In this document: piece by piece, positions 15,655-23,703 of the stretch
Position numbering within the stretch: the stretch's first letter is position 1
Layout: each line of letters begins with the position of its first letter
Assembly (NCBI RefSeq): GCF_900103585.1
Contig: NZ_FNHV01000011.1
Span: 190,280 to 254,279, forward strand
Length of the DNA: 64,000 bases
Direction: 5' to 3'
Source: Streptomyces sp. cf386
GTDB taxonomy: Bacteria; Actinomycetota; Actinomycetes; Streptomycetales; Streptomycetaceae
Made by a program: the position numbers and the translations under genes
The notes under the pieces: generated by a model
What the model saw: the letters and a program-made list of their open reading frames with translations, nothing else
Told to the model about the DNA's origin: nothing
Databases searched by the model: none

Positions 15655-15690
15655 CAGAGGGCCAATCGCTTGATCGCGATTGGCCCTCTG
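15655..15690 (+). terminator. terminator of tRNA-Pro
   Basis: A perfect 15-bp stem (15655-15669 with 15676-15690) has the loop TTGATC. Confidence 0.88.
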
Positions 15691-15725
15691 TCGTGTTCGG
15701 GGACCAAAGGGAAGCCAATCGCAAT

Positions 15726-15842
15726 GGCTCAGGTGCAGCCCCCTCAGAAGTGGCCGCCCTCTACGCGACCGCCCCGGAGGAGCGGCTGCTGACGCGGGTC
15801 CGCCCCTCGCTTCCCGATGACGTGTCACCGGTCGACCTCTGA
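15726..15842 (+). pseudogene. possible 3' remnant of a protein gene
   Basis: An open frame with normal Streptomyces codon bias reads GSGAAPSEVAALYATAPEER, continues to LPDDVSPVDL and stops at 15842. There is no start codon or ribosome-binding site, and a strong terminator follows. This looks like the tail of a lost gene rather than random sequence, but the family is not recognisable. Confidence 0.3.
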
Positions 15843-15869
15843 GTTCTCGCCCGTCAAGTGGAACCGCAT

Positions 15870-15913
15870 CGTCCGGCACCGGTCCCTCCCCTCGTGGGGA
15901 CCGGTGCCGGACG
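15870..15913. terminator. terminator-like hairpin downstream of the tRNA-Pro region
   Basis: A perfect 17-bp stem (15870-15886 with 15897-15913) has a 10-nt loop. Neither neighbouring intact gene needs it, which supports the view that a gene once ended here. The remaining bases to 16192 show nothing I can assign. Confidence 0.7.
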
Positions 15914-16192
15914 GGCGGCGTGATGTCGATCCGTGTGGTGACCCGGCCTTGGTGGTCCGGCGGCGGGTCAGTGGATCGAGCGGGTTCGGAGTGGGTCGAG
16001 CGGGTGTGGATCGGGCCGTGGTGGAAAGTGACCGAGAACATGCGGCGCCATAAGTGGTCTCTCCGAGCTCTGGGCTGGTGGCCTGTCCGGGCGACGATCG
16101 AGAGCTGCGCTCTTGCGTCATGATCCTGCCAGTCGAGGGTGCCGACGAGGAGGTTCCGGTCTCCGGATGCCCCCTTAGTCGCAGGTCAGCCG

Positions 16193-16198
16193 TATAAA
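16193..16198 (+). promoter_or_regulatory. -10 box TATAAA for the nSTAND gene
   Basis: TATAAAGT is a strikingly AT-rich hexamer in this GC-rich context, 55 bases upstream of the preferred start codon. Confidence 0.4.
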
Positions 16199-16252
16199 GT
16201 GAGTTTTCCGGTCCGGATGACCACGTACGGCGGAAGTGAAGGAGTGGAGGCT

Positions 16253-19200
16253 TTGAGTTCCGACTCCGGGGCACGCCCGGCCTTCGCGGAACGGCTCGCG
16301 TTGCTGTACAAGGAGGCCGGCAACCCTCCGCTCAAGAGCGTGGCCGAGGCGGTCGTCCGGTTACAGCGGGTCGATGAGCGGGGGCGGCCCGTACGGGTGT
16401 CCGCTCAGCGGATCAGTGACTGGCGGCGGGCCAAGAACGTGCCTGCCCAGTTCGCCGCCCTGCAGGCCGTGTTGCACGTCCTGATCCCGCAGGCCCGGCG
16501 CGCGCGGCCGACGCCCGTGTCCGCGGGGTTGTACGACCTGGGCCAGTGGCAGCGGCTGTGGGAGCGGGCGACCTCGGGGGAAGAGGAGGAGCAGGCTCCG
16601 GTCGAGGCCCCGGCCGTTTCCGGTGGGGTGTGTCCTTACCGCGGGCTGGCCTCGTACCGGCAGCAGGACGCCCGGTGGTTCTTCGGCCGGGAGCGGAGCA
16701 CGGACGCCCTGGTCGCCCAGCTCCGCACCGTGGAGAAGACCGGCGGCGGTCTGGTCATGCTGGTCGGCGCCTCGGGGGCCGGGAAGTCCTCCCTGTTGAA
16801 CGCCGGTCTGGTGCCCGCCCTGCGGGACGGCGCCCTCAGCGGTGAGAGCGGGCAGGCGAGCACCGTCGTACAGCTCGTGCCGGGCAGCGATCCGCTGGGC
16901 GAGCTGGCCCGCCGGATACCGGAACTCGCGGACGTCGTCCGTTCCTCGGCGGCGCTGGCCCAAAAGGGGCGCTCCGCGGAACCCTCGGCCGACTCGGACG
17001 GGGTCGAGGACCACGGCGACACCGAGCTGTGCGCCGACTTCGTGCGGGCCACCCGCGACGCTCTGCGCGCCTGGGCCCGGCGTGAGGCCTCCTCGGCGGC
17101 TCCTGCCGTGCTCATCGTCGACCAGTTCGAGGAGACCTTCACCCTCTGCCCCGACGAGCTGGACCGACGTACCTTCGTCCATGTTCTTCATGCCGCCTGC
17201 ACGTCGCCCACAGCGGACGACCCCGCCCCCGTGCTCGTCGTTCTCGGTATCCGTGCCGACTTCTACGAGCAGTGCCTGGCCCACCCCGAGTTGGCCGACG
17301 CGCTGCAGCACCGGCACATGGTGCTCGGGCCGCTGACGACCTCGGAGTTGCGGGAGGCCGTGACCGGGCCGGCCAAGGCCGTGGGGCTGGAGTTGGAGCC
17401 GGGGCTGGCCGAGCTGATCGTGCGGGAGGTGAGTGCGGACGGGCCCCGCGGTACGCATGACGCGGGGGTGTTGCCGCTGCTCTCGCACGCGCTGCTCGCC
17501 ACCTGGCAGCGGCGCAAGGCCGGGCGGCTGACGCTGGCCGGGTACCGGGCGGCCGGCGGTATTCAGGGGGCCGTGGCCGCCACCGCCGAGAGTGCCTGGT
17601 CCGGCCTCGATCCGGCGGCGCGCACCGCCGCGCGGCTGCTGCTGCTCAGGCTGGTCCGGCTCGGCGAGGACACCCAGGCGACCCGGCGACGCGGGACCCG
17701 GCGGCAGCTGGCGGCGGAGTCGACGGATCCGGGCAAGACGGAGGAGTCGCTGGAGGCGCTGGTCCAGGCCCGGCTGGTGACGCTGGACGCGGAGTCCGTG
17801 GAGATCACCCACGAGGCGCTGCTCCATGCCTGGCCGCGGCTGCGGGACTGGATCGACGACGACCGGCAGGGCAATCTGCTGCGCCAGCGGCTGGAGGAGG
17901 ACGGCCGGGCCTGGGAGGAGTCCGACCGGGACACCTCCCTGTTGTACCGGGGCTCCCGGCTGGAGCAGGCGCACGGCTGGGTGCGGTCCGCCGGGGACAG
18001 GTTCCTGACCCGGAGCGCGGTGGAGTTCCTGGCCGCCTCGGTCCGGCTGCGCAGGCGCACGGTGTGGATCATGCGGAGCGGGGTCGCGGCGCTGGTCGCG
18101 CTGGCGTTGCTGGCCGCCGGTACGGCGGTGGTCGCCTGGCAGCAGCGGGACGACGCCGTGTTCGCGCAGGTGCTCGCCGAGGCCGACCGCGTCCAGGACA
18201 CCGATCCGTCGCTGTCCGCCCAGCTCGACCTCGTGGCCCATCGGCTGCGCCCGGACGACGAGGGCGCGAACAGCCGGCTGATCTCGATCGTCAACGCGCC
18301 CCTGGCCACCCCGCTCCTCGGCCACACCGGCGCCGTCTACCTCACCACGTTCAGCCCGAACGGCCGCCTCCTGGCCACCGCCAGCTACGACCGCACCGTA
18401 CGCCTGTGGGACGTGAGCGACCGCGCCCGGCCCAAGCCGCTGGGCGGCCCCCTCACCGGCCACACCAGCTGGGTGAGCAGCGCCGTCTTCAGCCCCGACG
18501 GCCGCACCCTGGCGAGCGCCGGCGACGACGGCACGATCCGGCTGTGGGACGTACGGGACCCCGCACACCCGTCGCTCCTCGGGGCGCCCCTGACCGGCCA
18601 CAAGGGCACGATCTACCTGATCGCGTTCAGTCCGGACGGCCGTACCCTGGCCTCCGCCGGCGACGACAGCACCGTACGCCTCTGGAACGTGGGCGACCCG
18701 GCCCGGCCGAAGGCGCTCGGCGCGCTCACCGGGCACACCGCCGCCGTGCGGTCGGTGGCGTTCAGCCCCGACGGGCGCACGCTGGCGGCGGGCGGCGACG
18801 ACGACACGATCCGGCTGTGGAACACGGCCGATCCCCGTCGCCCGGAGCCGGTCGGCACGGCGCTGACCGGGCACACGGATCTCGTGCACTCGGTGGCCTT
18901 CAGCCCCGACGGCCGCACTCTCGCCAGTGGCAGCGCGGACGACACGATCCGGCTGTGGAAGGTCTCCGATCCGGCGCACGCGGCACCGATCGGCTCGCCG
19001 CTGACCGGGCACACCGGCCCCATCTGGTCCGTGGCCTTCAGCCCCGACGGCGGCCGACTCGCCGCGGCCAGCGCGGACAGCACCGCGAGCCTGTGGAACG
19101 TCTCCGATCCGGCGTCGCCCTCGCAGATCGGCGAGCCGCTCGCGGGCAGCAGCGGCGAGATGTTCGCCCTGGGGTTCAGCCCGGACGGCCGCACCCTCGC

Positions 19201-20287
19201 CACCGGCAGCGGTGACAGCAAGGTCCGCCTGTGGTCGGTACCCACGCTGGACATGACCGGCCGCAGCGGTGCGTTCCGCCCGGACGGGAAGGTCCTCGCC
19301 ACGGCCGCGCGCGACGGCCGGATCCGGCTGTGGAACGTGTCGGCTCCCGACCGGCCCGTGCCCCTGGGCACACCGTTCATGCCCGCGGACGGCTACGGGC
19401 GTTCCATGGCGTTCTCCCCCGACGGCCGCACCCTCGCCGTCCGGACCGGACACCACGCGCTGTTTCTGTGGAACGTCTCCGACCCGGCCCGACCGACGCT
19501 CACCGGATCGCCCCTCACCCTGCGTACCCGCTTCGCAGGCGCGGACTCCCTGGCCTACAGCCCGGACGGACGCATCCTGGCGACCGCCTACGAGGACCGC
19601 ACCATCCAGCTGTGGGACGTCCGCGACCCGTCCCGCGCCGTTCCGCTCGGCGCCCCGCTGACCGGCCACAAGGGCTACGTCAACGCCCTCGCCTTCAGCC
19701 GCGACGGCTCCGTGCTCGCCAGCGGTGGCGCGGACAACACCCTGCGGCTGTGGAACGTGTCCGACCCGCGGCACGTCACCCCCCTCGGGGGGCCCGTCAC
19801 GGGCCATGCGGGCCCCGTCAACACGCTGGTCTACAGCCCGGACGGCCATACGCTCGCCAGCGGCGGCGACGACGACACGGTACGGCTCTGGGACGTCAGC
19901 GACCCGCGTGCGGCGACCTCGCTGGGGTCCCCCCTCATCGGCCACACCGAGGCGGTCGTGTCGCTGACGTTCAGCCAGGACGGCCACACCCTCGCCAGCG
20001 GTGGCGACGACAACACGGTCCTGCTGTGGAACGTCACCCGGCCGTCCGACGCCTCCTCCATCGGCCGGGCGATGAGCCCCAACGCCAGGACGGGCAACTT
20101 CCTGTCGTTCAGCCCGGCGAGGCACATGCTCGGCGTCTCCAGCGGCAGCGACACCGTACGGCTGTGGAACCTGGACGTGGACCAGGCGATCCGCCGGGTC
20201 TGCTCGACCACGCGGGGTGTGCTGACGCGGGAGAAGTGGGACGAGTATCTGCCGCGGCTGTCGTACGAGCCGCCGTGCGCGAAGTAG
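16253..20287 (+). CDS. nSTAND1-type NTPase with transmembrane helix and 14 WD40 repeats
   Basis: About 1344 residues. Domains in order: an N-terminal helical domain with an HTH-like segment (RVSAQRISDWRRAKNVPAQF); an nSTAND NTPase core that opens CPYRGLASY, with P-loop GASGAGKSS (171-179), Walker B LIVDQFEETF and winged-helix region to about 600; a membrane helix (about 607-630); then 14 WD40 repeats (about 691-1310), each with FSPDGRTLA and RLWDV, ending in a Cys-containing tail. STAND proteins couple ligand sensing to oligomerisation; the target is unknown. Codon 37 is TTA, so bldA control is likely. GAAGGAG sits 8 nt before TTG 16253; GTG 16244 and ATG 16217 are alternative starts. Confidence 0.88.
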   Translation: MSSDSGARPAFAERLALLYKEAGNPPLKSVAEAVVRLQRVDERGRPVRVSAQRISDWRRAKNVPAQFAALQAVLHVLIPQARRARPTPVSAGLYDLGQWQRLWERATSGEEEEQAPVEAPAVSGGVCPYRGLASYRQQDARWFFGRERSTDALVAQLRTVEKTGGGLVMLVGASGAGKSSLLNAGLVPALRDGALSGESGQASTVVQLVPGSDPLGELARRIPELADVVRSSAALAQKGRSAEPSADSDGVEDHGDTELCADFVRATRDALRAWARREASSAAPAVLIVDQFEETFTLCPDELDRRTFVHVLHAACTSPTADDPAPVLVVLGIRADFYEQCLAHPELADALQHRHMVLGPLTTSELREAVTGPAKAVGLELEPGLAELIVREVSADGPRGTHDAGVLPLLSHALLATWQRRKAGRLTLAGYRAAGGIQGAVAATAESAWSGLDPAARTAARLLLLRLVRLGEDTQATRRRGTRRQLAAESTDPGKTEESLEALVQARLVTLDAESVEITHEALLHAWPRLRDWIDDDRQGNLLRQRLEEDGRAWEESDRDTSLLYRGSRLEQAHGWVRSAGDRFLTRSAVEFLAASVRLRRRTVWIMRSGVAALVALALLAAGTAVVAWQQRDDAVFAQVLAEADRVQDTDPSLSAQLDLVAHRLRPDDEGANSRLISIVNAPLATPLLGHTGAVYLTTFSPNGRLLATASYDRTVRLWDVSDRARPKPLGGPLTGHTSWVSSAVFSPDGRTLASAGDDGTIRLWDVRDPAHPSLLGAPLTGHKGTIYLIAFSPDGRTLASAGDDSTVRLWNVGDPARPKALGALTGHTAAVRSVAFSPDGRTLAAGGDDDTIRLWNTADPRRPEPVGTALTGHTDLVHSVAFSPDGRTLASGSADDTIRLWKVSDPAHAAPIGSPLTGHTGPIWSVAFSPDGGRLAAASADSTASLWNVSDPASPSQIGEPLAGSSGEMFALGFSPDGRTLATGSGDSKVRLWSVPTLDMTGRSGAFRPDGKVLATAARDGRIRLWNVSAPDRPVPLGTPFMPADGYGRSMAFSPDGRTLAVRTGHHALFLWNVSDPARPTLTGSPLTLRTRFAGADSLAYSPDGRILATAYEDRTIQLWDVRDPSRAVPLGAPLTGHKGYVNALAFSRDGSVLASGGADNTLRLWNVSDPRHVTPLGGPVTGHAGPVNTLVYSPDGHTLASGGDDDTVRLWDVSDPRAATSLGSPLIGHTEAVVSLTFSQDGHTLASGGDDNTVLLWNVTRPSDASSIGRAMSPNARTGNFLSFSPARHMLGVSSGSDTVRLWNLDVDQAIRRVCSTTRGVLTREKWDEYLPRLSYEPPCAK

Positions 20288-20421
20288 GCCTGTACGCCGA
20301 CTGAGAGCTGCCTGTGTGCTCGGTGGAGGTGGTCCGTGCACTCGATGGAGGTAATCCGTGCGCTCAGTGATGGAGCAGAAACGCATGTGACATGACGAGG
20401 GCCCACTGGACAGCGGTTTCC

Positions 20422-20435
20422 GTGATCCCGGTCAC
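20422..20435. promoter_or_regulatory. Crp-like site GTGATCCCGGTCAC
   Basis: The sequence fits the Streptomyces Crp consensus as I remember it (GTG-N6-G-N-CAC), and its ends form GTGA/TCAC. It lies in the 290-base gap upstream of the glycosyltransferase gene. The rest of that gap holds an imperfect 20-22-bp duplication (about 20316-20357) and the hairpin at 20500. Confidence 0.45.
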
Positions 20436-20499
20436 AACCCCTCCACGTAGCCGATCAGTCGGCTCCCGCCGGAGAGGCAGCCTTGTTACTGTGGAGACA

Positions 20500-20539
20500 G
20501 CCCGATCGCTGGTGCATCCCCCGTCGCCAGCGATCGGGC
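20500..20539 (+). promoter_or_regulatory. hairpin in the probable 5' leader of the glycosyltransferase gene
   Basis: Perfect 13-bp arms (20500-20512 with 20527-20539, starting GCCCGATCGCTGG) surround a 14-nt loop, followed by CTTCG. It ends 40 bases before the start codon. It could be an attenuator, or the terminator of a short transcript. Confidence 0.5.
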
Positions 20540-20578
20540 CTTCGCATGTCCGGAGCCGGAAAGGTGGTGGGCCCCGCA

Positions 20579-21340
20579 ATGACCCGGCGCCTCATCGTCG
20601 TCACCGCTGTGCACGGCCCTTCGGCGGCGTTCCTGCCGGAGGCCTACGCGTCGCTGGACGCGCAGGAGTTGCCCGCGGGCTGGGAGTGGCACTGGGTGAT
20701 CCAGGAGGACGGCAGAACGGACCAGGTCCGCCCGTACGTCCCCAACGACGCGCGTGTGACCTTCCGTCAGGGCCGTCCCGGGGGCCCCGGAGTGGCCCGC
20801 ACCATCGCGCTCGCGCACGCCGAGGGCGAGTACGTGAAGATCCTGGACGCCGACGACCGGCTCACGCCGGGGACGCTGGCCCGGGACGTGGCCGTCCTGG
20901 AGGCCGACGGCACGGTCGGCTGGACGACCTCCCGCGTCCTGGACCTCCTGCCCGACGGCACGACGGCCGGTTTCCCCCACGACCCCGACGACGGGCCGAT
21001 CGAGCCCGGCGCCGTACTCGACTTCTGGAAGGCCAACGACTTCCGCGCCCAGGTCCACCCGGCGACCCTCTGCGTACGCCGCGACCTGCTGCTCGGCCTC
21101 GGCGGCTGGATGGCGCTGCCGGCGTCGGAGGACACGGGCCTGCTGCTCGCGCTGGGCGCCGTGAGCCGGGGCTGGTTCTCGGCGGAGGTGGGGCTGCTCT
21201 ACCGGAAGTGGGAGGGGCAGATGACGGGTCAGCCGGCCCACGTGGACGCGACGGAGCGGGCGGCGCGGATGGCGGTGGTGGAGGCCAGGGCGCGGGCGCT
21301 GGGCTCGTTCGGGTGGCGCTGTCCGCCCGCTACTCGCTGA
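20579..21340 (+). CDS. GT2-type glycosyltransferase
   Basis: A 253-residue soluble GT-A fold protein. The N-terminus reads RLIVVTAVHGPSAAFLPEAY. The aspartates of the nucleotide-sugar site appear as ILDADDRLTPG (the DxD motif), and PASEDTGLLLALG supplies an acidic catalytic-region motif. The order is typical of family 2 enzymes. Donor and acceptor are unknown. ATG at 20579 has AAGGTGGTGG about 9 bases upstream. The 3' end overlaps the convergent ferredoxin gene by 11 bases. Confidence 0.75.
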   Translation: MTRRLIVVTAVHGPSAAFLPEAYASLDAQELPAGWEWHWVIQEDGRTDQVRPYVPNDARVTFRQGRPGGPGVARTIALAHAEGEYVKILDADDRLTPGTLARDVAVLEADGTVGWTTSRVLDLLPDGTTAGFPHDPDDGPIEPGAVLDFWKANDFRAQVHPATLCVRRDLLLGLGGWMALPASEDTGLLLALGAVSRGWFSAEVGLLYRKWEGQMTGQPAHVDATERAARMAVVEARARALGSFGWRCPPATR

Positions 21341-21518
21341 GGGAGATGGCCTGGGACGGGCACTTCTCGACGGCCTCCCGCACCTGCGGATCGCCCCCGC
21401 TGTCCTCCCGTCCCGCTCGCACGACGCCGTACTCGTCCACGAACTCGAAGACCGACGGGGCGCGGTGGACGCACTCGGCCGAGCCGTAACAGAGGTTCGA
21501 GTCGATGGAAACCTTCAT
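21330..21518 (-). CDS. [3Fe-4S] ferredoxin
   Basis: A 62-residue ferredoxin with three cluster cysteines: C10 and C16 (CYGSAEC) and C53 (KCPSQAI). The lack of the fourth cysteine in the first motif indicates a [3Fe-4S] cluster, the type that feeds electrons to actinobacterial P450s. No P450 is adjacent; the window's only P450 is 14.6 kb away. ATG at 21518 is preferred over the track-long 74-residue form because MKVSIDSNLC is the usual start. It probably forms an operon with the amidohydrolase gene 101 bases upstream. Confidence 0.88.
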   Translation of the reverse strand: MKVSIDSNLCYGSAECVHRAPSVFEFVDEYGVVRAGREDSGGDPQVREAVEKCPSQAISLSE

Positions 21519-21619
21519 CCGCGCTCCCGCCGTGGACCGTCGCTGGGCTTTCACGACTCCCCTGCCCAGCCGCCGAGCCCTCCTAATCCTCGGTGATCCT
21601 CAGCGCCTTCCGCCACGTC

Positions 21620-22834
21620 TCATTGATCAAAGGGGAGTTCGAGCATCCGGATCGCGTTTCCGCGCAGCAGCTTGTAGGCCACCTCGGCGGAGAGCCCGCC
21701 CACGTGCTCCTCGGCCACCCGCTTCGTCTCCGGCCAGGTCGAGTCGACGTGCGGATAGTCCGTCTCGAAGGTGGCGTTGTCGACGCCGACCGTCTCGATC
21801 GCCTCGATGCCGTGCTTGTCCCGGAAGAAGCAGCAGAAGATCTGGCGGTAGTAGTACGTCGACGGCGGCTCCGGGATCAGGTCCTTCACGCCGCCCCAGG
21901 CCCGGTGCTCCTCCCAGACGTCGTCCGCACGCTCCAGGGCGTACGGGATCCAGCCCATCTGGCCCTCGCTGTACGCCAGTTTGAGCCGGGGGAACTTCAC
22001 CAGGACCCCGGAGAAGAGGAAGTCCATCATCGACGCCATGGCGTTGTTGAAGCTCAGCGAGGCCTGGACGGCGGGCGGGGCGTCGGGGGACGCGGCCGGC
22101 ATCTGCGACGAGGACCCGATGTGCATGTTGACGACCGTGCCGGTCTCCTCGCAGGCCGCGAAGAACGGGTCCCAGTAACCGGAGTGGATGGACGGCAGCC
22201 CCAGATAGGTGGGGATCTCGCTGAACGTCACCGCCCGCACCCCGCGCGCCGCGTTGCGGTGGATCTCGGCGACCGCGAGGTCGATGTCCCACAGCGGGAT
22301 CAGGCAGAGCGGGATCAACCGGCCGCCGCTGTCGCCGCACCACTCCTCGACCATCCAGTCGTTGTAGGCGCGCACGCACGCAAGCCCGACCTCCTTGTCC
22401 TTGGCCTCCGCGAAGGTCTGGCCGCAGAAGCGCGGGAAGGTCGGGAAGCAGAGCGAGGCCTCGACATGGTTGATGTCCATGTCCGCGAGCCGCGCCTTGG
22501 GGTCCCAGCAGCCGCGTCGCATCTGCTCGCGGGTGATGCCGTCGAGCGTCATCTCGTCCCGGGAGAAGCCGACGGCCGCGATGATGCGTTTGTAGGGGAA
22601 GAGGTCGCCCTCGTACTCCCACCAGTCGGTGAGCTGGCCGTCCGGGTCCGTGGTGAAGCGGTACTTCCCGCCGATGTACTCGAGTTCGCCGATGCCGGCG
22701 GTGAGGGGCTTCGGGCCCCGGTCCCGGTATTTGGCCGGGAGCCAGGTCTCGAAGAGGTGCGCGGGCTCGATCACGTGATCGTCCACGCTGATGACCCTGG
22801 GCAGGTCCTCCGTGCCGCTCTCGGTACTGGCCAC
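21620..22834 (-). CDS. amidohydrolase family protein (ACMSD-like)
   Basis: A 404-residue TIM-barrel metal hydrolase of the amidohydrolase-2 family (PF04909). It opens VISVDDHVIEPAHLFETWLP, where the usual HxH strand appears as VDDHVIEP. Further markers are VVNMHIGSSSQMP, KLAYSEGQMGWIPYALER and NATFETDYPHVDSTWP, whose aspartate is the usual catalytic residue. Substrates of this group include carboxylated aromatics for decarboxylation. GTG at 22834 follows AGGAGG. A perfect dyad lies 50 bases upstream. The protein and the ferredoxin may work in one catabolic step. Confidence 0.8.
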   Translation of the reverse strand: MASTESGTEDLPRVISVDDHVIEPAHLFETWLPAKYRDRGPKPLTAGIGELEYIGGKYRFTTDPDGQLTDWWEYEGDLFPYKRIIAAVGFSRDEMTLDGITREQMRRGCWDPKARLADMDINHVEASLCFPTFPRFCGQTFAEAKDKEVGLACVRAYNDWMVEEWCGDSGGRLIPLCLIPLWDIDLAVAEIHRNAARGVRAVTFSEIPTYLGLPSIHSGYWDPFFAACEETGTVVNMHIGSSSQMPAASPDAPPAVQASLSFNNAMASMMDFLFSGVLVKFPRLKLAYSEGQMGWIPYALERADDVWEEHRAWGGVKDLIPEPPSTYYYRQIFCCFFRDKHGIEAIETVGVDNATFETDYPHVDSTWPETKRVAEEHVGGLSAEVAYKLLRGNAIRMLELPFDQ

Positions 22835-22883
22835 GCCTACCTCCTGCTGCTGCGCTGCTGCCTGCCGGTGTCCTGACCCACTG

Positions 22884-22904
22884 AATCTGACGACCCATCA
22901 GATT
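22884..22904. promoter_or_regulatory. 21-bp dyad AATCTGA-N7-TCAGATT upstream of the amidohydrolase
   Basis: Arms are perfect over 7 bp and extend to 10 bp with one mismatch. It is AT-richer than its surroundings and placed at the amidohydrolase promoter, so it is probably an operator. A TetR-type regulator would fit the size, but none is encoded nearby. Confidence 0.5.
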
Positions 22905-22953
22905 TAGGTTCAGGTTAGGGCGCGTCCAGAGGAGCGGCAAGAGAGCGCACGCG

Positions 22954-23703
22954 TCAGCTGTTCCAGCTCTCGTCGTACGGGTCCTTCGGCGCCGGCGCCG
23001 GCTTCGCCTCCGTGACCTCGATGTACGGGATCGGGCCGCCGTTGACCGGATCCTTGGCGCGGCGCGCGGTGTAGCTGCCGGTGACCTGGAGCCAGGTGTC
23101 CGGCTGGAGGACCGGCGGGACCTGGCCGGTCAGGGCGACCTTGACCGGCTGGGCGTCGGCGGCGCAGCAGTTGAGGGCCATGCGGACGAGGTAGGGGGTG
23201 CCGTCGCGGTCCAGGGCCAGGAAGCCGGTGAGCTGGACGCGGCGGCCTTGCAGGGTGCGGCCGTGGTCGTAGACGGCGCGGCCCGCGTAGTCGACCACGC
23301 TGAGGGGCAGGGGGTCGGCGGCCGGGAGGGCGGGGTAGGCGAGGGGTTCCTGGAGGGCGGTGCCGGTGCGGGTCGCGCTGTAGGAGCCGAGGGCGGGCGG
23401 GGCCACCAGGATCAGGGCGAGGAGGGGGAGGACGAGGAGCCAGGCGACCCGGGGTTCGTGGTGGGTGTGGCCCGCTTCGGCCTCGTGGCCCTCCCCTTCG
23501 GCCTCGTGGCCCTTCTGCCGCCGCGCCCGCTTCCACTCGTACCAGACGGTCGCCACCGCCGCCGCGATCAGCACCGCGCCGGCCGCCAGCACCAGCGGGC
23601 GCAGGCCCTGCTTGACGTACCGCAGATAGAGGTCGGTCGTGCCCGCGTGCAGCAGGGACGCGCCGAGCAGGAACAGGACCGCCGACTGGGCCTGACGGTT
23701 CAC
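22954..23703 (-). CDS. TIGR03943 family membrane protein
   Basis: A 249-residue protein with two N-terminal membrane helices (about 8-22 and 32-50), a His/Glu-rich cytoplasmic stretch (HEAEAGHTHHEP, possible metal ligands), a third helix, and an extracytoplasmic domain containing LNCCAADAQPVKVAL. This is the usual partner of DUF318-type permeases (compare B. subtilis YcgQ/YcgR). GTG at 23703 overlaps the permease stop by 4 bases. Metal handling is inferred from the His-rich segment and the Cys pairs in both partners. Confidence 0.8.
   Translation of the reverse strand: MNRQAQSAVLFLLGASLLHAGTTDLYLRYVKQGLRPLVLAAGAVLIAAAVATVWYEWKRARRQKGHEAEGEGHEAEAGHTHHEPRVAWLLVLPLLALILVAPPALGSYSATRTGTALQEPLAYPALPAADPLPLSVVDYAGRAVYDHGRTLQGRRVQLTGFLALDRDGTPYLVRMALNCCAADAQPVKVALTGQVPPVLQPDTWLQVTGSYTARRAKDPVNGGPIPYIEVTEAKPAPAPKDPYDESWNS

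Noticed and set aside
15825..16274. 149-codon minus-strand frame upstream of the nSTAND gene
   Set aside because: Ser/Arg/Pro/Thr-rich composition, no domain, and it crosses the hairpin at 15870-15913.
15574..20287. Integrated element at tRNA-Pro
   Set aside because: No integrase, excisionase, or second copy of the tRNA 3' end was found in the window, so only a possible scar is reported.
16361..20386. Minus-strand open frame of 1341 codons opposite the nSTAND gene
   Set aside because: It is the antisense shadow of the WD40 repeats; residue composition (Arg, Gly, Val, Pro) is typical of GC-rich shadows and no start signal exists.
21330..21518. Ferredoxin as dedicated partner of the CYP121-like P450
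   Set aside because: It lies 14 kb away in a different operon; partnership is possible but has no sequence support.
22901..22920. Iron box (DmdR/IdeR site) around TTTAGGTTCAGGTTAG
   Set aside because: Only a direct TTAGGTT-like half is present; the palindromic second half is missing.
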